A stretch of 6,641 nt of DNA from an uncultured Alistipes sp. (GTDB taxonomy: Bacteria; Bacteroidota; Bacteroidia; Bacteroidales; Rikenellaceae): contig CATKXN010000148.1 of the NCBI GenBank assembly GCA_949840605.1, positions 1-6,641 on the forward strand. Direction: 5' to 3'. Under the pieces are notes generated by a model, which saw only the letters and a program-made list of their open reading frames with translations, was not told the DNA's origin and did no database searches. A program made the translations under genes and the position numbers. Within the stretch, counting starts at the first letter, position 1, and the number at the start of each line of letters is the position of its first letter. Positions 1-6,153 of the stretch are shown in pieces.

Positions 1-669
1 GACCAATCCGATTTTGCTCCCGGCATATCCGATTGGTCGGACTGCGACCGTTTTTTCATGAATGCGGACGGATTCCGGAACGTGCATTTTTTCGTCAACG
101 ACGGCGACCGCTGTATCCGGGTCGCAACCTCTCCTGCCGACATGTTCAGCCTGTATGCGTACGTGGGCACTTCCGACGGATGGCATCGTTTTCGAAAATA
201 CAGATTGACGGCCGAAGCGCTGAAAATGAAGACCGCGGATTTGGCAGGAAATCCGATGACGATCCATGTCCCGGCTATCAGCGGTGCCCATACGAAATAT
301 AAGAAAGAGTACGGCGACAGCTATGTATTCATATCGGAAGATGCAGACATGCTTGAATGCGACGGTGAATCGTATCCGGGTGTCGGAAAGGATGTTTTTT
401 GGGAGGCCTGGAAAAGCTGCTTCGGCGAGGACTGGCACCTGATGGCCGGGAGCGGAGGCGGTGTGCCTGCCGGTTCCCGGCAGACGGAATCGTCGGGCAG
501 CACCTCCGATTACAGTGTGAATAAGTGCAAGTATTGCGACGGGAGCGGATGGTGCTCTAAATGCGGCGGACGGGGTTACGTCGATTTTATGGGCGATATT
601 CAGGATTGCCCGTCGTGCAGAGGATTCAAACATTGTTTCAATTGCGGCGGAAGCGGGCTCCAAATCTGA
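1..669 (+). CDS. Unrecognised protein with C-terminal DnaJ-like eight-cysteine zinc-binding region (5' end outside window)
   Basis: The reading frame is open from the first base and ends at a TGA at 667-669, giving 222 visible residues. The ATG at 58 is an in-frame internal methionine with coding-like sequence before it, so the true start is probably upstream. I do not recognise the first 160 or so residues: they look like a soluble mixed alpha/beta domain rich in aromatic residues, with no membrane segment. A Ser/Gly-rich linker (about 148-172) leads to four CxxC pairs at visible residues 176/179, 185/188, 203/206 and 212/215. Three are followed by Gly-rich CxGxG-like turns (CDGSG, CGGRG, CGGSG). 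DnaJ cysteine-rich domains use the same motif to bind two zinc ions, but there the spacing between pairs is longer, and no J domain is visible. Zinc binding is inferred and the function is unknown. The gene looks slightly less GC-rich than its neighbours. Confidence 0.8.
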   Translation, partial: DQSDFAPGISDWSDCDRFFMNADGFRNVHFFVNDGDRCIRVATSPADMFSLYAYVGTSDGWHRFRKYRLTAEALKMKTADLAGNPMTIHVPAISGAHTKYKKEYGDSYVFISEDADMLECDGESYPGVGKDVFWEAWKSCFGEDWHLMAGSGGGVPAGSRQTESSGSTSDYSVNKCKYCDGSGWCSKCGGRGYVDFMGDIQDCPSCRGFKHCFNCGGSGLQI

Positions 670-754
670 TCTGAATTTTGGTCGGTGACGAAGAATTTGC
701 CGATGCGGGGCATTGATTTTGCGAGCCCGGTCAAGTGACTTAAAATTTCAGATT

Positions 755-1459
755 ATGGAAAAGAACGAACAGCAGATGCCGCGTCTGGGCGAACCCGTTC
801 CGGCATTCGAGGCCATGACCACGCGGGGCAAGATCAGCTTCCCGGGGGATTACAAAGGCAAATGGGTGATTCTGTTCAGCCATCCTGCCGACTTCACCCC
901 GATCTGTACGACCGAGATACTTACGTTCGGGGCCCGCACCGCGGAATTCCGCGCGCTGAACTGCGAACTGGTGGGTCTGTCTATCGACAGCCGCAACAGT
1001 CATATCGCGTGGCTGAAAACTATCCGTGAGAAGATCGAGTACAAGGGCATGAAGGAGGTGAAGGTCGAATTTCCGATCATCGACGACGTTTCGATGAAGG
1101 TGGCGTCGCTCTATGGGATGATCCAGCCCGGCGAGAGCCAGACGGCAGCCGTGCGGGCTGTCTTCTTTGTCGATCCGAAAGGCGTGCTGCGGGCGATGAT
1201 CTACTATCCGCTGGCGCTGGGCCGCAATTTCGACGAGATCAGACGGGTCCTGGTCGGCCTGCAGACCATCGACGCTTTCGGCATCGCGCTGCCTGCCGAT
1301 TGGAATCCGGGCGACGAGGTGATCGTGCCGATGAAGGGCGACGACCAGGATACGGTTCCCGACGGAGCCAGGTGCTATGACTGGTTCTTCTGCACCAAGC
1401 CACTCCCGAAGGAGGAGATCAGTCGGAAAATCGGCGAAAAAGAGCCCTCCGAGGCGTAG
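755..1459 (+). CDS. Peroxiredoxin, Prx6 family, archaeal-type cysteine arrangement
   Basis: The 234-residue protein is a thiol peroxidase that would reduce hydrogen peroxide and organic hydroperoxides in the cytoplasm. The active-site stretch FSHPADFTPICTTE places the peroxidatic cysteine at Cys51, with the family's Pro44, Thr48 and His43. An Arg in AVRAVFFVD (Arg134) fits the catalytic arginine. The long C-terminal arm typical of Prx6 is present (about 160-234). It carries Cys207 and Cys213 in CYDWFFC, almost the same numbering as Cys50/207/213 of the Aeropyrum pernix enzyme, where the C-terminal cysteines take part in the catalytic cycle. The start is set at the ATG at 755. A TTG at 713 would add 14 residues unlike any peroxiredoxin N terminus. 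No Shine-Dalgarno is visible. The gene stands alone: 85 bases separate it from the upstream gene and a strong hairpin follows. A thioredoxin- or NADH-linked reductase partner is not in view. Confidence 0.95.
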   Translation: MEKNEQQMPRLGEPVPAFEAMTTRGKISFPGDYKGKWVILFSHPADFTPICTTEILTFGARTAEFRALNCELVGLSIDSRNSHIAWLKTIREKIEYKGMKEVKVEFPIIDDVSMKVASLYGMIQPGESQTAAVRAVFFVDPKGVLRAMIYYPLALGRNFDEIRRVLVGLQTIDAFGIALPADWNPGDEVIVPMKGDDQDTVPDGARCYDWFFCTKPLPKEEISRKIGEKEPSEA

Positions 1460-1470
1460 ATCATACGAAG

Positions 1471-1503
1471 AAACGGACTTTCCATTGCGGAAAGTCCGTT
1501 TTT
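1471..1503 (+). terminator. Rho-independent terminator after the peroxiredoxin gene
   Basis: A perfect 13-bp inverted repeat (1471-1483 with 1489-1501, arms AAACGGACTTTCC and GGAAAGTCCGTTT) encloses a 5-base ATTGC loop. It is followed by further T residues (1499-1503 is a run of five), 11 bases after the peroxiredoxin stop. It lies between convergent genes, 45 bases beyond the fmt stop. On the minus strand the hairpin is the same but the T run is only three long, so it may also stop the operon transcript, less efficiently. Confidence 0.9.
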
Positions 1504-1547
1504 ATATTAATATATCCGAGCGGTCTTCCGTCCGTAAAACGGGTCGC

Positions 1548-2519
1548 TTATGCCTGGAACCGATATTGCAGCACGTCGCGCCAGCCCAGCAGCAGGTCGT
1601 GCACTGGGAGCCGTTTCTTGCCGGCTATCTGCAGTTCCCCGGGGACGATCCATCCGTCGGCACACGCCACGCGGATAAAGGTCCTCCCGTCGCTCTCGAC
1701 CGTGCCGCACGGCTGACCGTGAGCTGCGGCTTCGAACGTCGCCGAGAACAGCTTGGCGCTCTGCGGTTCCTCGCTGCCTTCGCGGTACATCTCGGTCCAT
1801 GCCGCCGGATACGGCGACAGGCCGCGGATGAAATCCGCGATGCGGCGGCCCGGAAGCGTCCAGTCGATCCGGCAGTCCTCCTTGAAGATCTTCGGCGCCG
1901 GGCGCAGCGTCGATTCGTCGATGTGCTGCTGTTCGACAGGTTGCACGTCCCCGGCGGCGATTCGCTCCACGGTTTCGGTGACCAACGCGGTCCCGGTCGT
2001 CATCAGCTTGTCGTAGAGCGTGCCGACGTTGTCTTCCGGCAGGATCGGCACCCGGACCTGTCCGATGATGCCGCCTTTGTCGATTTCGTGATTCAGCAGG
2101 AACGTCGTGACGCCCGTTTCGGTCTCGCCGTTGATGATCGCCCAGTTGATCGGTGCCGCCCCGCGATATTGGGGCAGCAGCGAGGCGTGGAGGTTGAAGG
2201 TCCCCAGCCGCGGCATGGCCCAGATCACCTCGGGGAGCATCCGGAAAGCGATCACGATCCCCAGATCGGGCTGCAGGGCCTGCATGGCCTCGACGAACTC
2301 CGGGGCTTTCAGTTTCTCGGGCTGCAGGACCGGAAGTCCCAGTTCCAGCGCGGCGGTCTTGACTTCGCTCTGACGGAGTTTCTGACCCCGTCCAGCAGGT
2401 TTGTCGGGCGAGGTCACCACGCCCACGACGTTGTAGCCGCCGGCGACGAGCGCCCGCAGCGAAGGCACGGCGAATTCGGGCGTGCCCATGAATACGATGC
2501 GGATTTCCTTCGGATTCAT
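1548..2519 (-). CDS. fmt: Methionyl-tRNA formyltransferase
   Basis: This 323-residue cytoplasmic enzyme transfers a formyl group from 10-formyltetrahydrofolate to Met-tRNA(fMet), allowing bacterial translation initiation. The N-terminal formyltransferase domain (about 5-190) begins with the family motif FMGTPEFAVPSL. The catalytic triad is visible as Asn109 and His111 in FNLHASLLPQYRGAAPINW, and Asp147 in NHEIDKGG, each three residues after the E. coli numbering. SLLPxxRG, the folate-site signature, is intact. The C-terminal domain (about 208-318), which helps bind tRNA, is present at normal length. The gene is the last of the minus-strand operon: its ATG lies 3 bases after the ribBA stop. 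A GGAG on the sense strand (plus 2532-2535) sits 12 bases before the ATG inside the ribBA end, and an AGGAG abuts the ATG directly. Neither is ideally spaced, so translation is probably coupled to ribBA. The def partner gene is not in view. Confidence 0.97.
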   Translation of the reverse strand: MNPKEIRIVFMGTPEFAVPSLRALVAGGYNVVGVVTSPDKPAGRGQKLRQSEVKTAALELGLPVLQPEKLKAPEFVEAMQALQPDLGIVIAFRMLPEVIWAMPRLGTFNLHASLLPQYRGAAPINWAIINGETETGVTTFLLNHEIDKGGIIGQVRVPILPEDNVGTLYDKLMTTGTALVTETVERIAAGDVQPVEQQHIDESTLRPAPKIFKEDCRIDWTLPGRRIADFIRGLSPYPAAWTEMYREGSEEPQSAKLFSATFEAAAHGQPCGTVESDGRTFIRVACADGWIVPGELQIAGKKRLPVHDLLLGWRDVLQYRFQA

Positions 2520-2522
2520 CTC

Positions 2523-3746
2523 CTATTTTTTCTCCAGTCCCAGCGTGTGGTGCATACGCTCCTGCTTGGTTTCCAGATAGTGTTCGTTGTAGGGGTTCGG
2601 GGCGATCACGATGGGCACGATCTCGTCGATGCAGAGTCCGTAGCCCTCCAGTCCGGCCCGTTTGAGCGGGTTGTTGGTCATCAGACGCATGTGGCGGATG
2701 CCCAGCTCGCGGATGATGCTCGCACCTACGCCGTAGTCGCGTTCGTCGGCCTTGAAACCCAGCCTGAGGTTGGCGTCGACGGTGTCGAGCCCCTCGTCCT
2801 GCAGCTTGTAGGCGTGGATCTTGTTGCAGAGCCCGATGCCGCGTCCCTCCTGGTTGAGGTAGATGACAGCGCCCTTGCCCTCCTTTTCGATCATCTGCAT
2901 GGCACGGTGCAACTGTTCGCCGCAGTCGCAGCGGTACGAACCGAAGATGTCGCCCGTGACGCACGACGAGTGCACGCGCACCAGCACGGGTTCGTCCTCC
3001 GCCCACTCCCCTTTCGTCAGGGCTACATGCTCCACGCCGTTCGACTTCTGGCGGAACGGCGTAATGCGGAAATCGCCCCATTCCGTCGGCAGGGGCACCG
3101 TCACGCCCTTCTCGATGATCGACTCCTCTTTGAGGCGGTAGGCGATCAGCGAGGCGATCGAGATGATTTTCAGATCGAATTTTTTGGCGATCTCCACCAG
3201 CTGCGGCAGGCGGGCCATCGTGCCGTCGTCGTTCATGATCTCGATCAGCGCGCCTGCGGGCTGCAATCCGGCCAGACGGGCCAGGTCGATGGCCGCCTCG
3301 GTATGTCCCGGACGGCGCAGTACGCCCTTGTCGCGGGCACGGAGGGGATTGATGTGTCCCGGACGGCCCAGATCGGTGGGCTTCGTTTCGGGGTCGGCCA
3401 GCGCGCGGATCGTTGCGGCACGGTCGTGGATCGAGACGCCCGTGGTGCAGTCGTTGCCCAGCAGATCGACCGTCACGGTGAAGGGCGTGCCCAGCAGCGA
3501 GGTGTTGTTCTCCTCCATCATATTGAGGCCCAGTTCGGCGCAGCGCTTCTCCGACAGCGGGGCGCACAGCACGCCGCGGCCTTCCTTGAGCATGAAATTC
3601 ACGATTTCGGGGGTGATCTTCTCCGCGGCGACGATGAAGTCGCCCTCGTTTTCGCGGTCTTCGTCGTCGACGACGATCACCGGTTTGCCGTTGCGGAAGT
3701 CTTCGATAACCTCCTCTACACTATTCAGAATCGTGTTTTTTGCCAT
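2523..3746 (-). CDS. ribBA: Bifunctional 3,4-dihydroxy-2-butanone-4-phosphate synthase / GTP cyclohydrolase II
   Basis: The 407-residue fusion catalyses the two entry steps of riboflavin synthesis: ribulose 5-phosphate to 3,4-dihydroxy-2-butanone 4-phosphate plus formate (RibB, about 6-203), and GTP to a diaminopyrimidine, formate and pyrophosphate (RibA, about 208-402). The RibB half shows the metal and substrate motif [11 protein letters not shown] (27-37), [11 protein letters not shown] (103-113) and [12 protein letters not shown] (144-155), with Glu169 as the likely catalytic acid. The RibA half has the zinc ligands Cys262, Cys273 and Cys275 in [17 protein letters not shown], and NQEGRGIGL (298-306). 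Both halves look complete and active. The start at 3746 is supported because the next methionine is residue 52, inside the fold. This start lies within the 3' end of the upstream permease gene, a 26-base overlap in a different frame. No Shine-Dalgarno precedes it, only an A-rich stretch, as is common in Bacteroidota. No FMN riboswitch is possible within this overlap. The remaining rib genes are outside the window. Confidence 0.97.
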   Translation of the reverse strand: MAKNTILNSVEEVIEDFRNGKPVIVVDDEDRENEGDFIVAAEKITPEIVNFMLKEGRGVLCAPLSEKRCAELGLNMMEENNTSLLGTPFTVTVDLLGNDCTTGVSIHDRAATIRALADPETKPTDLGRPGHINPLRARDKGVLRRPGHTEAAIDLARLAGLQPAGALIEIMNDDGTMARLPQLVEIAKKFDLKIISIASLIAYRLKEESIIEKGVTVPLPTEWGDFRITPFRQKSNGVEHVALTKGEWAEDEPVLVRVHSSCVTGDIFGSYRCDCGEQLHRAMQMIEKEGKGAVIYLNQEGRGIGLCNKIHAYKLQDEGLDTVDANLRLGFKADERDYGVGASIIRELGIRHMRLMTNNPLKRAGLEGYGLCIDEIVPIVIAPNPYNEHYLETKQERMHHTLGLEKK

Positions 3747-5223
3747 TTCGTTTGGGTTTTATTGCGTTCGTCAGTTTCTTGATTCCCGGTGTCACTCTGT
3801 CCCTCAGCGCCTTGATCTTTCCGGCGTACCAGTCCGTGTCGAGCAGCGCCGAGTCGTTGGTGGCCTTGTAGGTGAGGTATACGGCGATCGGCGTGAGGAT
3901 GAAGGTCGACAGCCACATGCCGTAAACGGCGTCCCAGTTGCCCTCCTTGGCCAGTTTCTCGCCCGACAGGCTGATGATGTAATAGATTACGAAGAAGATT
4001 ACCGAAACCACCACCGGAAGTCCCAGTCCGCCGCGGCGGATGATGGCGCCCAGCGGCGCGCCGATCAGGAAGAAGATCAGGATCGACACCGGGAGCGATA
4101 TCTTCTTGTGCCACTCGACCTTCGAGCGGTAGAGCTGGTTGAGCGCCTCCTTGGCGGCCGATTCGTCGAACGCGAACATGTTGCGCGAGTTTTTGGCCAG
4201 CGTCCGGGCCTGGTTCCAGATGCGCTCCTTGTCGCGTGTCGGCAGTCCGGCGATCGAGTCCTGCGCCAGCAGGTCGCGGAAATGGCGCTTGTCGACCTGC
4301 AGACTGTCGGGCAACGGCAGCACGGTGTTGTCGCGCGCGAAAATCTGCTCTTTGAGCAACGGTTCGTAGGAGCTCGTCGTGGCGGCGTTGACCTTCACCT
4401 CCAGCGAGTCGATGTCATGCTGCAGCTCCTGGATGTTTTTGGTCTGGCTGTTCGAGAAAAGGTCGGCGTCCGTACGTCCCTGCGCGAATCCGTCCATCGG
4501 GATCGACAGTTTCTGCAGGTCGAAGGTGTGGTGTTGCAGCGAACTTTTGGTGAACCACTGGCTGTTGCGCGTCTGATCGTAATTTTCGCCGTGGAAGAGC
4601 GTCACCAGCAGGTATCTCTTGTCGTCCGAAAGACGGATGTACCCCGAATCGGCGACGGTGGTGGTCATATTGCCGTTGGCTTTGCGGTTGTCGTAGATCA
4701 GCACGTCGTGCAGCAGGTGCGTGTCGGGCTCCTGCCGGCTGACGCGGATCGACATGTTCTCGATGCCGTTGAAGAAGAGCCCGTCCTGGAACTCGAGGGC
4801 CTGTTTCTGCTGCCGGATGTCGTACAACGTGCTGTAGAGCTTCTTGTTGGCGTTCGGGACGAGGTTGTTGCCGATGAAGAAACTGCCGACGGAGACGAAC
4901 GCCACCAGTATGATGAGCGGTTTGGTGATCTGGACCAGCGACATGCCGGCCGATTTCATGGCCAGCAGTTCGTAATTCTCGCCCAGGTTGCCCATGGTCA
5001 TGATCGCCGCCAGCAGCATCGACAGCGGCAGGCCCATCGGGATCATGTTGGCCATGAAGTAGGTCATCAGTTCGATGATGATTCCGGCGCTCAGGCCCTT
5101 GCCCACCAGTTCGTCGATGTAGCGCCACACGATGTTCATCATCAGCACGAACATGACGATGAAGAACGTGAGGACCATCGGCCCCAGGTAGGATTTCAGA
5201 ACGAGTTTATGGATGGTCTTCAT
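3721..5223 (-). CDS. LptF/LptG (YjgP/YjgQ) family lipopolysaccharide export permease
   Basis: The 500-residue inner-membrane protein belongs to the family whose two members, with the ATPase LptB, extract lipopolysaccharide from the inner membrane and pass it to the periplasmic bridge. Six membrane segments are apparent: about 13-32, 55-77, 100-122, 377-396, 402-420 and 434-452. The cytoplasmic coupling region after segment 2 ([14 protein letters not shown], 82-95) matches the LptB-contact helix of the family, and [16 protein letters not shown] (388-403) is the conserved motif around segments 4-5. The periplasmic part contains a beta-jellyroll-like region (about 145-255) followed by an extra, mostly helical stretch (about 260-372). 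This makes the protein some 140 residues longer than E. coli LptF or LptG (360-366). A basic cytoplasmic tail (453-500) ends it. The frame is open far upstream, but the start at 5223 is chosen because it gives a family-like N terminus and an ATGA overlap with the preceding stop. Whether it is the F or G paralogue cannot be decided. Confidence 0.92.
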   Translation of the reverse strand: MKTIHKLVLKSYLGPMVLTFFIVMFVLMMNIVWRYIDELVGKGLSAGIIIELMTYFMANMIPMGLPLSMLLAAIMTMGNLGENYELLAMKSAGMSLVQITKPLIILVAFVSVGSFFIGNNLVPNANKKLYSTLYDIRQQKQALEFQDGLFFNGIENMSIRVSRQEPDTHLLHDVLIYDNRKANGNMTTTVADSGYIRLSDDKRYLLVTLFHGENYDQTRNSQWFTKSSLQHHTFDLQKLSIPMDGFAQGRTDADLFSNSQTKNIQELQHDIDSLEVKVNAATTSSYEPLLKEQIFARDNTVLPLPDSLQVDKRHFRDLLAQDSIAGLPTRDKERIWNQARTLAKNSRNMFAFDESAAKEALNQLYRSKVEWHKKISLPVSILIFFLIGAPLGAIIRRGGLGLPVVVSVIFFVIYYIISLSGEKLAKEGNWDAVYGMWLSTFILTPIAVYLTYKATNDSALLDTDWYAGKIKALRDRVTPGIKKLTNAIKPKRNGKKHDSE

Positions 5224-6053
5224 GCGGCGGCTCGCTGTTTTTTGCAACGCAAAGATACAAGTTTTACCAGTATAAGCGTAAGGGTGAGGGTAAATATTAT
5301 GGCGGCGCCGGGCGGAACCTCGAAACTGTAGCTGCCCATGAGCCCCGCGACGTTGCCCGCGACGGCCACGAGGGGTGCCGTGAGGGCGATGGTGCGGTAC
5401 GAGCGCGAGAGCGTGTTGACGATCGCCACGGGCATCGTCACGAGCGAGATCAGCAGCACGATGCCCATGATGCGGATCGAGAGGACGATCGTCACGGCGG
5501 CCAGCGCGGCCATCAGATAGGAGATTACGCGCGTCGGGATGCCCCGGCTGCGGGCGAAATCGCGGTCGAAGGCGACGTACATCACGGGCCGCAGCCACAG
5601 GAGGGCCCCGGCGATGATGACGGCGGTCAGCACGGCCAGCGACGCGACGTCGCTGTCGGTCACGGTCACGATGCTGCCGAAAAGGTAGGCCGACAGGTCG
5701 CCCGAGGTGTAGCCCGGGCGCAGGCTCATGAAGAGCGCCCCGACGGCCATGCCGACGGACCAGATGATGCCGATGGCCGAATCCTCGCGGATGCGCCCCC
5801 GGCTGCCGGCCCACTCGATGCCCAGCGCCGAAAGGACGGCGAAGATCATCGCACCGGCGATGGGGTTCGCTCCCAGGTAGAAGGCGATGCCCAGTCCGCC
5901 GAACGAGGCGTGGGTGATGCCTCCGGCGAGGAACACCATGCGGCGACAGACGACGTAGGTTCCTATCACCCCGCACGTTATGCCCGAAAGCACACAGGCC
6001 GTGAGTGCGTTCGAGAGATAACCGTATTGGAACAGGTCGCTGAAAAATTCCAT
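5220..6053 (-). CDS. Metal ion ABC transporter permease, ABC-3 (ZnuB/MntB-like) family
   Basis: The 277-residue polytopic protein resembles the membrane subunit of zinc, manganese or iron ABC importers. About eight hydrophobic segments can be drawn, starting near residues 13-35. The family signature is clear after the first one: RRMVFLAGGITHASFGGLG (37-55). A later conserved block, DRDFARSRGIPTRVISYL (about 169-186), fits the cytoplasmic loop that contacts the ATPase, and IRIMGIVLLISLVTMPVA is the usual hydrophobic core. The metal cannot be read from the sequence. It is the promoter-proximal gene of the minus-strand operon. Its TGA overlaps the ATG of the next gene by four bases. The cognate ATPase and substrate-binding protein are not beside it: the upstream neighbour is a divergent tRNA-modification gene and the downstream one is an LPS permease, so the partners must be encoded elsewhere. 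The start at 6053 gives a family-like N terminus; only a weak AGGA is near it. Confidence 0.93.
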   Translation of the reverse strand: MEFFSDLFQYGYLSNALTACVLSGITCGVIGTYVVCRRMVFLAGGITHASFGGLGIAFYLGANPIAGAMIFAVLSALGIEWAGSRGRIREDSAIGIIWSVGMAVGALFMSLRPGYTSGDLSAYLFGSIVTVTDSDVASLAVLTAVIIAGALLWLRPVMYVAFDRDFARSRGIPTRVISYLMAALAAVTIVLSIRIMGIVLLISLVTMPVAIVNTLSRSYRTIALTAPLVAVAGNVAGLMGSYSFEVPPGAAIIFTLTLTLILVKLVSLRCKKQRAAA

Positions 6054-6062
6054 GTCCTACAT

Positions 6063-6082
6063 TATAATTGCGCGCAAATTTA
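6063..6082. promoter_or_regulatory. Near-palindrome overlapping the operon promoter, possible operator
   Basis: The core TTGCGCGCAA (6068-6077) is a perfect 10-bp palindrome, and further symmetric pairs continue outward (6066/6079, 6064/6081, 6063/6082). Allowing one extra base, it reads AATT-GCGCGC-A-AATT. It covers the predicted -7 element and start site of the metal permease operon, where a repressor would act. It does not resemble a classical Fur/Zur box such as TGATAATnATTATCA, so any regulator is unknown, and chance is possible. Confidence 0.3.
6075..6082 (-). promoter_or_regulatory. Candidate -7 promoter element for the permease-ribBA-fmt operon
   Basis: On the minus strand the bases read TAAATTTG, a perfect match to the Bacteroidota -7 consensus TAnnTTTG. 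They lie 21 bases before the permease ATG, which predicts a transcript start near 6069 and a leader of about 15 bases. No good TTTG -33 element is found at the usual distance; a TTTC lies 13 bases upstream, which is too close. It is the only such element seen ahead of four closely packed genes. Confidence 0.5.
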
Positions 6083-6125
6083 CGTTTTTTTATCGGAAAC
6101 GCCTCCTCCTTTCGCACAGTTTTCG

Positions 6126-6133
6126 TAATTTCG
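6126..6133 (+). promoter_or_regulatory. Candidate -7 promoter element for the divergent methylthiotransferase gene
   Basis: TAATTTCG matches the Bacteroidota -7 consensus TAnnTTTG at five of its six defined positions. It is 20 bases before the ATG at 6154, predicting a short leader of about 15 bases. A -33 TTTG is not evident. The position and the AT-rich local context support it more than the match itself does. Confidence 0.35.
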
Positions 6134-6153
6134 TGCCGGAAAAACACGAATCT

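Noticed and set aside
656..682. Possible hairpin CCAAA...TTTGG after the cysteine-rich gene
   Set aside because: Only five pairs, with no T run behind it, so not a credible terminator.
714..721. TGATTTTG as a -7 promoter element for the peroxiredoxin gene
   Set aside because: One mismatch to TAnnTTTG at the strongly conserved A, and the nearest TTTG (696-699) is only 14 bases upstream, too close for a -33 element. Possible but not supported enough to list.
940..953. Perfect 14-bp palindrome CGCGGAATTCCGCG
   Set aside because: It lies in the middle of the peroxiredoxin coding region, encodes ordinary family residues, and has no neighbouring signal. Chance in GC-rich code is enough.
1377..3782. 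Very long plus-strand open frame (801 codons) antisense to fmt and ribBA
   Set aside because: It is a shadow of GC-rich codon bias: its protein is rich in Arg, His, Gln and Val with no recognisable domain, while the minus strand encodes two textbook enzymes with all catalytic residues.
3163..5331. Long plus-strand open frame (722 codons) antisense to the LPS permease
   Set aside because: Same cause. It has low-complexity His/Gln/Asp-rich composition and runs across real gene boundaries on the other strand.
6101..6114. Strong Shine-Dalgarno-like AAAGGAGGAGG on the minus strand in the divergent region
   Set aside because: No start codon follows at a usable distance, and it lies upstream of the predicted operon transcript start, so it would not be in the mRNA.
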